Source: Ligula intestinalis
Lineage: Eukaryota; Platyhelminthes; Cestoda; Diphyllobothriidea; Diphyllobothriidae
Length of the DNA stretch: 64,000 bases
NCBI GenBank assembly: GCA_036362985.1
Contig: JAYGXS010000007.1
Span: 7,975,954-8,039,953, forward strand
Direction: 5' to 3'
Shown piece after piece: positions 45,141 to 55,929 of the stretch. The position numbers were made by a program, and so were the translations under genes. Position 1 is the stretch's first letter. Each line of letters begins with the position of its first letter. The notes under the pieces were generated by a model, which was not told where the DNA came from, did no database searches, and saw only the letters and a program-made list of their open reading frames with translations.

Positions 45141-45639
45141 GAAGATGGGTTCTCCAGTTCCTATTCTGAGGTGTAGTAAAATGGGCTACAACTATCGACT
45201 TTAAGCTCTACCGGGCGAAACAGAATATACCGTTAACCAATGGCAATTTAAGGACAGATTAGTCCCCTCCTCCCCGTGGCAGTTATTGACCAAATATGGC
45301 GTTATTATGGAGTCTGCAATTAAGTCGGGGAAGCTGCACAAAGCTGGAAGACCCACTCACATGAGCACAAACAGGTAACTCCGAGATTAGACCCATCCTC
45401 GCAGCTTGCTTAGAGAATCTGGAAATATATTTGACATTCAAGGAATAACCAACTAAGACTGAGACAGCTCAACAGCAGGATGACTCATGCTTAGGGCATG
45501 GGGTTCAGATGCCAACTATCTCAGCAGGCGTTTCGATCCTCCTTCCATTAAAAGGTTGAGATAACGAAAAAAAGAAAAAAAGCCACTTAGTTCAAGACTG
45601 ACTATCCAGGACAGCCGTTTAAAATCCTGATCAACTTTT
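45141..45639. other. No recognised gene
   Basis: Short unassigned sequence between the PLE fragment and the LINE fragment; nothing recognised. Confidence 0.4.
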
Positions 45640-46480
45640 AGTCTCAAACTCGTCCAGAAGGCTCAAAAACAGTAAACACCTGTTTTGATGAGAAACTGCA
45701 CTTTCGCAGATTGATTGATATTCATCTTCCGCGATCAAATTATGTGTATTCTCTTAGTAGTTTCAGTAGTAGTGGTGGTAGTCGTCTTCTGTATATTAGA
45801 GCTTCTTTCAAGCACATTCCATTTGATCTAAATGCCACGTCACTCTCTAAAACTTACTTCTTCACATCTTTGATCCTCTCGCCCCGACAAAAAGCGATTG
45901 CCGATTGCATATGCAACCTTCCTTACTCATAAACCGATGAGGGTACAAAACTTGGCGAAATTTTTAAATTGGTTCTGAAGATTTTACTTTTCTCGCAGTT
46001 GATTGGCTTTCAAACTCCTTCCACCTCGATTTCAGCTTTGCCCATATATAATTAATTTTTTAAATTGGCCTCAGCTGTCCCGCTCTCCAAATGAAAGACA
46101 AGCATACTTAAGATCTAATTTTTACAAACTAAATTGCACTCCTCTTCGTAGACTATAAGCACGATAACTTCCAATGTGACTACGCATTAATCCACTGTTG
46201 CTTTCCGCTTGTCTCTCCGGAAGAGGCCTGAATAAGTCTTACCTACCAAGCTTTCGACCTTGTAGATATTACCTAAACAACTTTACTGACGTCTTGGACT
46301 GACAGACTTTCTCCTGTATGAATGATGAAACAAGCCTCAGTCACTTAATCTCGGCCATTTTCGACGGCATCTTCGCACTTGTATCAATTAAAATTTCCAA
46401 AACCCTCGCCTCTGAATCCTTCGTTCCTTATTTCATATTTTCTGGTCAATTGCCGCCTCTCTTCGCGTTTCATGCTAGGC
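45640..46480 (+). pseudogene. LINE endonuclease-region relic (copy C of the 18.3 kb LINE family)
   Basis: 45700-45815 reads IDIHLPRSNYVYSLSSF..SGGSRLLYIRASF, typical of an APE-type endonuclease (D...SGG.L..).  46100-46440 aligns across stops with 18325-18650 of copy B: HT.DLIFTN, then DYALIHCCFPLVS, QAFDLVDIT, LTSWTD, and the SAIFDGIFALVS equivalent of TAISNSILEFVP. The RT part is absent. Many stops. Confidence 0.7.
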
Positions 46481-47679
46481 TCTTATACATTTTCCCGCGA
46501 CTTTTTTATATGGCAAGCAGTTCGATAAATCGATCTATGCATGAGCAATGATCTAGATGAACGCTGAGTGTTTCATCAGCGAGCAGGCAACTAGTGCGAG
46601 CTGTTGATAAATTACTACTACCACTAGTTGATGTTTATATACGCGGCTACCTTGGCTTGGCAATGGATGGCGTTAGTAATAGAAGAACATGCGCATCTTT
46701 TTTGAACCAACTTAACTTTTCCAGACGTTTCGATCAGACTCAAACACATCATGAAGGGTTTACTCATTAAAACATAACATTTTTGAAACTAGTAAGTTTT
46801 TGCTATTTTAGGATGCCTTGCAGTCTACTCTGTTATCAGAAGCCTTCACTAGGGACTCCTGATTTCAGAACTTGAGGCCTTTTTCCTTCAGAAATATAAA
46901 TAAAACACAACACCCTCTTTTCACAAAGAACGCACATGGCACAGCCAACTCTCAGCACCGATGTGGCAGTTGCAAGTGGTAACTGGTCCCCTTGACAACG
47001 GGTACTACAAGACATAGACGCACACACACGAGGTATCTTTGCCCACGCCATAGGTGGCCATCTATCTCTCTCAATGATAAAGACTGGGGTTTATTGCGCA
47101 CACCTCGATAAGCGGGCAGCCTTCCAATAAAGATCTCAGCTCAAATTTCTTGTTTCGAAAGAGGCAGCGGCACAAGAGCACGTTTTTTGGCTGGCCACGT
47201 TCTGCTCATATTTGCGCCTTCACGAAATTATTTTTATACGGAAGACTAGGCAAGAGTTCAATAGGAGGCCGAATAAAGCGTGGAACTAAGCTCAGCTCGT
47301 TGGTCATTCGAGGATAAGCTAACGTGGTTTCGAGATAGATATGACCGAGTTATTCTTTCTATGATGCAAACTTAAAGCGTGCATAATTTTTTGGAACCAA
47401 GAAATTGCGCGAGTTTTCGTCAGCTGCTACCTGTTGCTGAATACCATTAAGAAAGAATGAGCGAATACAACAATTTGAATTCTCAAGGAGAAAACCTCGA
47501 TACAAGACCACAAGGTCATGTTATAGTGCCACTTAGGCTAACGCAGCTAGCAATTTAAAACACCCTGAGGGGAGATAAATTGGCGAATATGCGATTATTT
47601 TTGATTAATTTCCAGCCACTTTCAAAACCTGTGCACGGTAAAAATTAAGTGATTTACGAGTATGCATTTTATCTCTATG
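46481..47679. other. No recognised gene
   Basis: On minus, 46765-46695 contains a GAAACGTCTGG element preceded by GATGTGTTTGAGTCTGATC, a decayed terminal-hairpin motif like those of PLE-type ends. No coding sequence recognised. Confidence 0.35.
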
Positions 47680-48060
47680 ATTTTCGATGCTCCTATAAAT
47701 TCAAATATATTTTAAATAGAAAACAGGCCCGAAATTATTCGCCTAAGCGCACGTTTAGTCTACTATTTCACATTCCATTTTTTCAACTCGAAGAAAGAAA
47801 ACTTTTCGGTTTTAAAAATCTCGTGATTGTGGAATTTTTTTAAGCTGTAAAATGTTTACCATAGTACATGCTCTCCGCATATGTAAAAATAACCACATTT
47901 ATGACATCACCCTTATCCATTGTAAAATTTATGTGGGCTTTGTGATCTTTTCTACATAGCCTGGAGCAATTTATGATTTTTTAGGCAGAATTGATACAAC
48001 ATGTAGTTTACAAAACTTGAATATGAGCCTTTAAAAACCAAAAGCCACCCTTTCTGGAGG
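47680..48060. repeat. Foldback repeat, decayed
   Basis: The plus-strand part 47688-47825 (TATAAATTCAAATATATTTT, then CTCGAAGAAAGAAAACTTTTCGG) matches 58020-58150. The minus-strand part 48060-47940 matches the same family in reverse (AGAAAGGGTGGCTTTTGGTTTTTAAA). Arms are diverged more than at 57779-58757. Confidence 0.5.
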
Positions 48061-48179
48061 CAGTAAAGCTGGCTATTTTGAGAAGAAGAGGAAGTTTCGA
48101 ACAGTGGAATAATCATTTTATTAGCCTGAGCTTCCACAAATAGAGGCGAATGTTCGCATCCTAGGAACGTGAATATTTT

Positions 48180-48720
48180 GAGACGAAGAGGAATTTTCGA
48201 ACACTAGAATAATCATTTTATTAGCCTGAGCTTTCGGGCTCCTGCAAGAGCCCATCGTCAGAGTAGGTAAAAGCAGCAACAAATGGGGTGGCTACTTCTG
48301 GCGTGTGCACAAAACAGCCACAATTTGAACGGGCAGAAAATCAATAATTGTGGGTTTCGCCGTCGACTCGCTACTGTGGGCGAGATAGGCGTGGTGGATG
48401 GGAATATTTACAGAAATAAAATCATCAACAAAAAGCAAGTAATATTCTATAGGGGAAAAAAGGTCAATCATAAGTCATAGGGAAGGGAGGAGGGAGGGAG
48501 GGCCAGGAACGTCAGTGCCGGGAGTCTTCAGACACCTGCGCAGGGCAATATATGAGGAGGATAGGTCGATGCATCGGTTAACTGAGTTGCCATCCGACGC
48601 CCAGGCTTCAATAAGTTATCGGCCCGTTTTGCTGCTTGCGTGGGCAATTATCTTTGCAGCTGCGAAGTTGAACTCGTAACCCGTCTCGTAGGTGTGGGCG
48701 GCAATTTGCGAAGATTCATC
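48180..48720 (-). mobile_element. Penelope-like element: GIY-YIG tail plus hammerhead-like terminus
   Basis: Minus 48720-48500 reads SSQIAAHTYETGYEFNFAAA, KIIAHASSKTGR, stop, LIEAWASDGNSVNRCIDLSS then YIALR, the same subfamily as 36293-35928 and 51572-51850. The hammerhead-like motif is at 48270-48221. A ~50 bp piece (GAATAATCATTTTATTAGCC and flanks) is repeated in tandem at 48085-48135 and 48187-48235, suggesting head-to-tail terminal units. Confidence 0.8.
48221..48270 (-). ncRNA. Hammerhead-like motif with intact core and stem III (PLE)
   Basis: Minus strand: core CTGACGA (48261-48255); T; stem II GGGCTC/GAGCCC with loop TTGCAG, six perfect pairs (48253-48236); GAAA (48235-48232); stem III A-G-C (48232-48230) pairs G-C-T (48225-48223) across the loop TCAG; predicted cleavage after A48222. 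Stem I pairs only weakly next to the core, but TTTTA (around 48273-48268) can pair with TAAAA (48220-48216). One base (T) separates the core from stem II, unlike the textbook G-C at 10.1-11.1. The same design is at 35760-35705 and, decayed, at 51937-51995 (+). Confidence 0.62.
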
Positions 48721-48729
48721 ACCACCTTC

Positions 48730-48960
48730 TGCATAATTCCCAGGAAGGTAAATACTCAAATGCCCTTACCTTTACACTAGCCTTAGCATAAACACAAACC
48801 GTAGCCATATTCGTAAGCCTTACCATACCCCTGACCCTGAAGTGAATCTTCACTAAATTAACCACAAATCTCAGTGCTTATCTCTAACCTTATTAGAAGC
48901 CTAACCCCACTTTTTTTCCTTGAACGTGGCCCAAAGTCACCTGTATCGTGGGCGGTTCCT
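48730..48960 (+). repeat. Decayed CTAACC-like simple repeat region, copy 2
   Basis: Partner of 41640-41960; same flanking landmarks in the same order. Confidence 0.5.
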
Positions 48961-50444
48961 GTTCTAAGGTCCTGAAGACGCCATAAAACGCATGCTTACC
49001 CACCCTAGCCCCGTTGACGAAGTCAGTACCAACTTCAGGCGCCGCCAAGAACTCAACTGCCGGTCGCTGTGCCGCCGTTTTACATCGAAAGACCAGTAGC
49101 GAACACAGGCCTCCGTGGTACTCCTGATCTAGACTGCATCGCACCAGTTGGGTACTGAAGTGAGCGCAGCACGGGAAAGTTCAGGCCACGCCTTCTTCGC
49201 GTCCCTCTCTGCTCTGAGAGACCTTTTGCCTCAGCTGCGTGGCATTGTGTGATTCATTGTTGCTTTCGCCCACTAGTGCCGACCACAGGTCTGTGTGTCA
49301 CGCAGATAGGGGCGTTACCACTGGCTTAGGCGAGTGGCAGGCAAGCCGGGAAGCAGGGTGGGGGGGGGGGGGGGAGCAAGCGAGCGAGCCAGAGACTTGG
49401 GTGTGTGCGTGAAAGGGATAAAGTTGCGGTGATGCACTGACCTCGGCAGGCTGCAGTCTTGTGTGCTGAAGCCGAAGCGATTTGCTCCGGACCTGACTCA
49501 CCGGGTGAGAGAACTCTCTTCACGCTGCTACGACTCGCGAGGGCGTCGAAGTCCCGCGGACTTAGTCAGAGTCCCAGTGAGCATCCCGGAGAGTTCTAAA
49601 AAAGTGAGTGCTTAACTGGCAGAACTCTCTGAAAATGGGCCGAGCCGTTTTCGCGGTGATAAACAGCGTACAACAAGTTCCCTGTCTTATCAAATTTCAA
49701 CAAAAATGCTGAACTGTGTTTTGGTTTCGCAAAAAAGTACTTAATTCAGAGTTTAAGATTGATTAACTTGCGGTACAATCGCAAGATCTTTCAGTCCGTG
49801 AGGATACTGGCCGTTATCGCTGATCGCCTGCAGAAAATGTGCTCGAAAAACAATTTCTAATTGTCTGGTTTCCACTGCCCTTAGAAATTTCAATATATTT
49901 TATAGAAAATATGCAGAAAATATTGCTGCCTGTTCTCGTTTGGTAGAGAACTACGCCTTCGTCTAATTTTATGCTTGAAGAAAGGGTATCTCTAAATTGC
50001 CTAATAATGTTACACCCTACCGGCCGTTATAAGTATATTCAAGGCTCCAAATCTTTTTGCTTTATGCATTCCGTCTGAGGAAGATCACACAAAATAAGGT
50101 TAGGCATGTTTATTCATGCATTGTTTGATAAGAACTTCAGAAATTAGCAAGTATTTTCAAGGCTGACTTAGCTCTATGTTTCTGGAACACAATAAGATTC
50201 CTCACACTTCATTTTACCTGCTTTTCACGGACCTTAGCTGAGGTGGTCTGGCTCAGGAAGGGATTTTTTGAAACATTTCCTGTTTATAATAATGACCTTT
50301 CATTGGAAAGGCAAAACACAACAGCTATTGTTCAGTCATATTTGATGGCATAGAATTTTTTGATGTCTGGGGATTTTCTATTTTTTGTCAAAAATCTGCC
50401 TGTTTTCCTTTTAGTAGAAAAGATTATACGACCAGTTTGATCTA
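48961..50444. other. Unassigned; poly-G run and a foldback-family piece
   Basis: Poly-G (13 bases with one interruption nearby) at 49361-49373. 49885-50060 matches the foldback family (ATATTTTATAGAAAATATGCAGAAAATATTG, then CTCGTTTGGTAGAGAACTACGCC, then CTTGAAGAAAGGGTATCTC), compare 58030-58150. 48960-49570 is GC-richer but without recognisable coding. Confidence 0.45.
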
Positions 50445-51224
50445 CAGGGTGTCCCAGAAGTAACTGACCCTTTTGATTTGCCAATAAAACAAAAATATTC
50501 ACGCTAGAATATTGAAACTTGTTTTATTCGAAAGAAAAACCTTTTTATATTTTATTAGAACTAGGTTTTGAATATAATGCCTTTTAAATGATGGCCATGG
50601 CTGTTTTGACAACTTAGGGTTCGTTTCTTTGTCGTTTCCATAAAGTTCCTTAGTGTATCAGGCGATAGTTGTCTTATTTCAGAACAAATGTTGTTTTTAA
50701 GTTCTTGCAGATTTGTTGGATTTGTTACACAAACCCTTGACTTCAGGTAGCCCCATAAGAAAAAATCCAATGGGGTCACATCTGGAGATAAAGGGGGCCA
50801 AGAAGATTACCAAATCGTGAAATCAAATGAGTTGGACAGCACTTATTTAAACATGTCATCGTTTCTCTTGCTGTATGGACCGTGGCTTCATCCTGTTGAA
50901 AACAAGTATTGCGTAGGCCATGTCTCTCAATTTTAGGAATAAGAAATTCGCTAATCATAGTTCGGTATCTTTCACCATTAACTGTAACTGTTGCGCCATC
51001 ATTATTTTCAAAAAAAGTACGGGCCAATCACATTGGAAGCAGTTATTCCACACCACACCGTCACCCGAAGAGAATGCAGCGGCTTTTCGTGAATTTCTCT
51101 TGAATTTTCATGCATCAAATTTTAGAAAGGGTTTTCTTTTGAATTAAAAAAGTTTAAATATCCTTACGTTAATAGTTTTCGGTTAATTAGCAAAGCAAAA
51201 GGGTCAGTTACTTCTGGGACACCG
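50445..51224 (-). mobile_element. Tc1/mariner-type element, internally deleted, both ends present
   Basis: Terminal inverted repeats of about 40 bp (50445-50487 and 51182-51224: GGTGTCCCAGAAGTAACTGA, then CCCTTTTG[AC]TTTGC) are flanked by TA target-site duplications (50443-50444 and 51225-51226). At 780 bp it is well short of a full mariner (about 1.3 kb); the N-terminal DNA-binding half of the transposase is gone. The remaining coding part is on the minus strand (about 51100-50561). Confidence 0.92.
50561..51100 (-). pseudogene. mariner-type transposase, C-terminal catalytic part
   Basis: The two minus frames give FFENNDGATVTVNGERYRTM, then FLIPKIERHGLRNTCFQQDE (containing the second catalytic Asp in QQDEATVHTA). 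After a frameshift near 50790 come VTPLDFFLWGYLKSRVCVTN and a helical tail ending at 50561. The family catalyses cut-and-paste transposition at TA through a DD[D/E] triad. Here the first Asp region and both helix-turn-helix domains are lost, and the frameshift falls between the last two catalytic residues. Non-functional, but fairly well preserved. Confidence 0.88.
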
Positions 51225-51559
51225 TATATTTAACGGCTATCTGAGCCCCAACTCTAGTCATTAAATTTAAAAAAAACTGAATTAAAACACGTGTTGCCCG
51301 ATGTCTCCGCGAGCAGTTTTCGCGGAACGGCTACCTGAGGTCATTCTTAAGCCGATTTCTACGTGTTCTTCCCCCGTGCACCCAACCAGAACCGGTCCAC
51401 AGGGTATGACATGCACTGCCACACATCAAGGATGTGTCAGAGGCGACCGAGCGCATCGTTGGTGGACTGAGCGTCAGAATTGCGCACCAGCCGACGACTG
51501 TCAATCACGACAGGGGAATGAAACTGAAGGACTAATTTAATCCTAGTGAGCAGCCAGAT

Positions 51560-52010
51560 GTAGCATGTTGCATCCCGTGCCCAAACTATCTTCTAAACTA
51601 CACTGGACAGACTGGACGCAAGATTGAGTCGCGCATTAACGACCATAAGTTGGCCATTAGACGGAGTGATGGATTATCACAAATGGTTGCTCACACCTAC
51701 GAAACAGTTCACGAGTATAACTTCGCAGCCGTGACAGTAATCGCGCATGCCAGAAGCGAGACGCACCTTGAACTGATTCAGACCTGGGTCTACAATGAGA
51801 ACCCTCTCGACCAATATATCGACCTAGCACCGGCATACACAGCTCTGTGAAGCCACCTACGGACTGGTGTCACTTAGTTTTTATTGACTACCGTCCCCTA
51901 CAACTGTTGCTTGTTTTTGTTATTCCTTTTGGTTCTGACGCTGGACATCAGTTAGAGTTCTAAAGCTCAACCGAATAAACCCCTAATTCCAGCGAGTGAC
52001 GGGTCTACTC
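51560..52010 (+). mobile_element. Penelope-like element: GIY-YIG domain and 3' terminus
   Basis: An uninterrupted frame at 51572-51850 reads PCPNYLLNYTGQTGRKIESR, INDHKLAIRRSDGLSQMVAH, TYETVHEYNFAAV, AHARSETHLELIQTWVYNEN and the end LAPAYTAL. It keeps the YTGQTGR and R...H elements of GIY-YIG endonucleases, and is the best preserved copy here. A decayed version of the hammerhead-like motif follows 87 bases after the stop (51937-51995; CTGACGC for CTGACGA and TAAA for GAAA, stem II GGAC/GTTC). The copy ends about 100 bases before rootletin exon 2. Confidence 0.82.
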
Positions 52011-52116
52011 CTTATTTATTTACACCAAATGCAGGCTCAACTACTACCCTTAATATACTGAAGTGTGTTTTAATCTTGACTTTATGCATGAAAACTTGTG
52101 CATTTGATTCCTGTAG

Positions 52117-52278
52117 GCGACTAGCGACGAGGAAGTACGAACACAGAGGGAACGGATGGCAGCCAAAGCGCGGCTACAACTCCTTGAGAATGAAATCCTC
52201 GACTACAAACGAAAGATGGCCAGCCTTCAGGATGGACAGCAACGACAGCTTACGCTGATCCAAAGTCTACAGGGACAG
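52117..52278 (+). CDS. CROCC: Rootletin (CROCC) exon 2
   Basis: Fifty-four codons, phase 0 at both ends, acceptor TGTAG|GCG and donor CAG|GTGAGT. The peptide (TQRERMAAKARLQLL, then LDYKRKMASLQDGQQRQLTL and IQSLQGQ) matches the vertebrate rootletin stretch preceding and including YRRKLQAYQEGQQRQAQLV..LQGK, near residues 140-185 of the human protein. Heptad spacing of Leu/Ile/Met supports a coiled coil. This is the first exon in the window with firm homology and belongs to the conserved N-terminal rootletin domain shared with CEP250. Confidence 0.9.
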
Positions 52279-52419
52279 GTGAGTCAAGTCATATCTTGCC
52301 TAACTCGTTGGTCGCAAATTTTGATAAAGGGGCAATGAATGCCTGTGGTTTGAAATGAAAGTTAATTGGAAAGAAGATGGAAGCGCAATCACTGGGACAG
52401 TAGTGTACTGGTCTCGTAC

Positions 52420-52860
52420 AGGTGGACATCATCAGTGACTGTGCGTCTGCAACAGAAAATGAGCGGTTTTTTATGTTCGCCGAGCACCAACGGAACACAC
52501 TCGTCTCGGGCCCCGCCAACAGCCGCATAATGGCTAGCACCCTGAGCAGGTAGCATTGTCGGCAGAGACAAGGGAGACTGGAATGACCATTTATAGCTTA
52601 TTAGCTGTCATCGGTCAGTCATACCCAACGTCAGGTAGTGCTCCGACTGAGACTCGAGCTTGCGATGTTTAGTTTATGTCTAATGCTCTAACCATTGAGT
52701 CACGAGCTCGTTAACTTGCTGGTTTAGATCAGGAGATATTGACACTCGTTGGTGGACTTTCACCGACCACTAACTGAACCCTCATCGTCCCGCTCTGCCT
52801 TGAGACTCATTCTCGAGTTCCGCGCGCAGCCACACGGCGGCTTGTAGTAAAGGCAGATAG
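52420..52860 (-). repeat. tRNA-derived SINE, copy S6 (more than one unit)
   Basis: On minus, from 52860: module (CGCGCGGAACTCGAGAATGAG, then ACGAGTGTCAATATCTCCTGAT), tRNA-like head 52715-52640 (box A GACTCAATGGTTAGAGCAT), hammerhead-like segment (52630-52577), tail CTTGTCTCTGCCGACAATGCTA, then a second module to 52420 (GCGGCTGTTGGCGGGGCCCG). In the hammerhead segment stem II is AGCT/AGCT, fully paired, but the core strands read CCGATGA and TAAA, so it is inactive. Confidence 0.78.
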
Positions 52861-52914
52861 AACGTTAATCAGCAAGAGTCCATATTTCCCGATCTAGAAC
52901 TGCAAGGCAACAAG

Positions 52915-53065
52915 CTCGTGGCTAAAATAATTAGAGCATAAAACTGTGATCAAAAAGGTCGCAAGTTCGAGCCTCGGCTGGTGCACCACTTGGGGTTGGC
53001 TGGTAAAATTGGCTGAGGGCGGCCAATGAGCCAGCCTGCCTTGTCTTTGCCGGCAATACTATATT
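52915..53065 (+). repeat. tRNA-derived SINE, copy S7
   Basis: Head at 52915-52980 (ending AAGTTCGAGCCTCGG), then GGTTGGCTGG..., a shortened hammerhead segment (GGCTGAGGGCGGCCAATGAGCC) and tail CTTGTCTTTGCCGGCAATACTAT (53040-53062). Opposite orientation to S6, about 55 bp away. Confidence 0.65.
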
Positions 53066-53369
53066 AACGGTTTTTGTAGTCAGATAAGGAGGAAGGGGTA
53101 GGGGTGTAGCCATTACACTGCTTGTCAGTCCTAGGAGTGTAAGAAGTCACCGGCTCAGGTTCTTCATACCTCATTTAGACGAGCGTTTGTAATCATGTGC
53201 GTCCAGCTTACCCACAACTTTTACCCAGCCCCCCAAAAAAAACGCAGTTAACAATTACAGCAGCCTCTAAACTATCGTCAACTCATAATGAAAAACTACC
53301 TTCTACTGTTCAGAACCGCGACTATCCGTTTTTTTGCTCCGCGCTCCCCCTTGGTTCAGTAGATGTTAG

Positions 53370-53635
53370 CGATGATATTTAAAAATGCCCCTGCTGGGCC
53401 GACGGCGAGTGCGTGTAAATTGGGCGAATGTTCGCTCACTTTGAGCGAGATCACTGAGGTACATTTTTAAAATATCATCATTAACTCCTCCTGGAACAAT
53501 GGCGAGAGCATGTAAGTTGGGGAGTTTTTCACTGACCTCGGGCAAGGTCACTGACGTACATTTTTTTCATATAATCGATAACGCCTACTGGAATAAAGGC
53601 GAGTGGGTCGTAAAAAACGGAAATTTGGGCTAGTT
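53370..53635 (+). repeat. ~110 bp tandem repeat, about 2.5 units
   Basis: Unit landmarks: ATGATATTTAAAAATG or AAATATCATCATTAA start, CTGGGCCGACGGCGAGTGCG / CTGGAACAATGGCGAGAGCA / CTGGAATAAAGGCGAGTGGG (53394, 53492, 53587), then GTAAATTGGG or GTAAGTTGGG, CTCACTTTGAGC or TCACTGACCTCG, and CACTGAGGTACATTTTT / CACTGACGTACATTTTT. Third unit truncated. Confidence 0.7.
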
Positions 53636-53989
53636 AACAGTAAAAAGTACTTTTATATCAAAAGTCGACCGTATTTGTGAGGCCCCACAAATCACTCCTA
53701 TCGTCTTTTCAAATATGGACAGTTGAATATCAACTTACTTAAGATTTTAATTTTTTTGGTGCACTTTGGAGGTAACTTAACCAATTTGCCTATCACAGTG
53801 GCTTAAGATAAGAGGTAAATTGGCCTAACAAAAAGCGACGTCTTACCTGAGCGTGTTATGGATACAAATTAAGCATTTCGGATACGCATTCATGTCCATT
53901 CTGCATACCTAATTTGCCAACAAGGATGACCCTTATATTTGTCCTAGAAAACCGTACTATTTTTAACTAAAGAGGTTTCCCAACCATGT

Positions 53990-54840
53990 GACGAAGCCTT
54001 AGTAAGATAGAATAAATATTCGCGTTAAAGGGATAGAAGGGGGAACTTTTCTTCCGGAAGCCATTTAATGGCGCATTCATATCCGATAAATTTGGTCTGA
54101 CTATCAATTGTTTCCTAGTAATGCTCGGTTCATTCATTTAAAAATTTGCAAAATTGTACAATGCAGGTTATTAATTTCATTTAAGTTTTATTTCTCTCTA
54201 GTTAAATTTTGTAGTTGATTAAATTATTTAAGCGACACGCGGTTGCCTGTACGCGTATCGTGCTATAATACCTGTTCAAATTTATTGAAAGCTTTCATGA
54301 TTGATAAAAAATTGGCAAAAAGCCTATATTGCCTGGTTTATAGCTAAATTCTGAATTTGGTATAGAGTCGATAAAGGATGGTATCCGATTCACGGGTTCT
54401 TTTGCGCAGTCCTTTTTCCTACTGGTTTCATTTTTCATTTTAATTATCGCATTCCAAATATTAGGTTATTTAAATCATTATTCATATTATCTTCTGCTTT
54501 TATAAGTTCAACTTATTCATTTAATTTTTTTCCTGATATGACACTCATAGCATCTGTATTACCACCAGTCACGTAAGAGAGAATTCTGGTGCCAGGAGTA
54601 TCTAAGGTTGGCGACCCCTTTAATCCTCCCCTACTTTTAAATGGAGACATTATCAGCCGTATGACGAAGTTTTATCAGGGTAAATAAAATTTTCACATTA
54701 AATGTTTGAAAAGGAAGACTTTCGTTCCGGCAGGCCAATTAAAAGCAGCTTCATATGCAGTAAACTTGGTCTGACTATCAAATAGTTTCCAACAATGCCC
54801 GACTAACTGATTAAAAAATTTAGAAATTGAAAAATGCAGT
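53990..54840 (+). repeat. Direct duplication, copies 53990-54170 and 54655-54840
   Basis: Shared order: ATGTGACGAAG / GTATGACGAAG, AATAAATATTCGCGTTAAA / AATAAAATTTTCACATTAAA, CTTCCGG / GTTCCGG, CATATCCGATAAATTTGGTCTGACTATCAA / CATATGCAGTAAACTTGGTCTGACTATCAA, GTTTCC.A..AATGC, and AAAATTT..AAA...ACAATGCAG. Spacing about 665 bp. No coding content; 54170-54655 between them is unassigned. Confidence 0.75.
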
Positions 54841-55109
54841 CCTTACTACTCTGAGTTTGTCGGGTCAGTACTTCATGTTGGAGGTGACTTTTCACAGTCC
54901 TGCATGTGGGTGGGAGGTCTACTAGACGAGCAAATGAATGAACACCTGGTAGTCAAACCTCCCGCGACCTCACAAAAAGGAGATGCGGCAGAGATTTTAA
55001 AGGGTAGAAGAATGCGGTGGAGAAATCAGACAATGGGCAGAGTTCAAAGCCCTGTCTTGAAAAGATTTTGCAGTATGTTTTACGATAATACCGCCTGACA
55101 TAAATTAAG

Positions 55110-55800
55110 TAGAAAAAAAGGTGTTTTTTGGGATATAACGTTCAATTTGATCAGTGAATTTTCGAGACTGATTCCTCAACCCGTCTTTGAACTAACGAGA
55201 AATGTGCAAAGAACAACTAAAATTGCAAACGTACGAAAAAGATCAATAATCATATGGTGTGAGACCTGAATGGTAGTTTTAGCTTTCGTCAGTCTGTATT
55301 GTGCGGCTCTCATCTCCTCCACCATTCTTTAAGATGTTTATATGTTCCATCTAACTCTATGTGACGGTTAATGAACGAATCGTCAGAGTGTATAGTCTCG
55401 AGGAATTCAAGATCGTAGTTAATTAAATAAACTGTGCAGATTGGTAAAAATAATAGTGTGATTGCCAGTGAAGGGGGATAATCGGGGTCAAAAATCAGAT
55501 CAGCGTTAGGGGACCCCGTAGCCGTGAAAGCTGATAAGCTGCGGGCTGTTGGATTATTGAATTTTGGCCATAGTAACTGCGGCGCCATCAAGAATTTCCT
55601 TTTGGCGCACAGGACCAGTCTGCGTAGGCTGATGGTGGCCGCTCTTGTCGTAGCCAACACACACTGTCCAAAGAGCGAAGGTCGACCACTTCTTTGCCTG
55701 GCAAACAATTTAACTGATCAACGCCCCCTGCTCCTCGAACTTCTGCAATACGTATTGAGGCATGACCATCAGTTATTCAGGTGGCCTTGCGCTAGATGCC
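55110..55800 (-). mobile_element. Penelope-like GIY-YIG tail and terminal hairpin
   Basis: Minus 55440-55310 reads DLEFLETIHSDDSFINRHIE then LDGTYKHLKE, the end of the GIY-YIG subfamily seen at 44.7 and 39.9 kb (there LETTHSDNSCINRCIELD). The 132-codon frame extends to 55708, but its N-terminal half is not recognisable as PLE, so a frameshift or insertion is likely. The terminal hairpin segment lies at 55220-55110 (CGAGACTGATTCCTCA on plus). Confidence 0.7.
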
Positions 55801-55929
55801 AGTAGAGGGTCAGAATTCGGATTTGCGTTCGGGCTGAGAGGGTAAGTGGCAAGATTACGGTTAAATGAACATTATCGACAAATACAAGGCTCATTGTTTT
55901 GTCGGTTTCGATCGGCAATATGATAGGAA

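Larger units (their letters stand above)
23045..52116 (+). other. Rootletin intron 1 (about 29 kb)
   Basis: Bounded by GTAAAA at 23045 and TGTAG at 52112-52116. It contains most of the mobile elements listed separately. No further coiled-coil exon was seen by eye. 23045-24220 shows nothing recognisable. Confidence 0.5.

Noticed and set aside
49326..49523. Overlapping Pro/Ser/His-rich frames on minus around a poly-G run
   Set aside because: Low-complexity translation of G-rich sequence with no recognisable domain.
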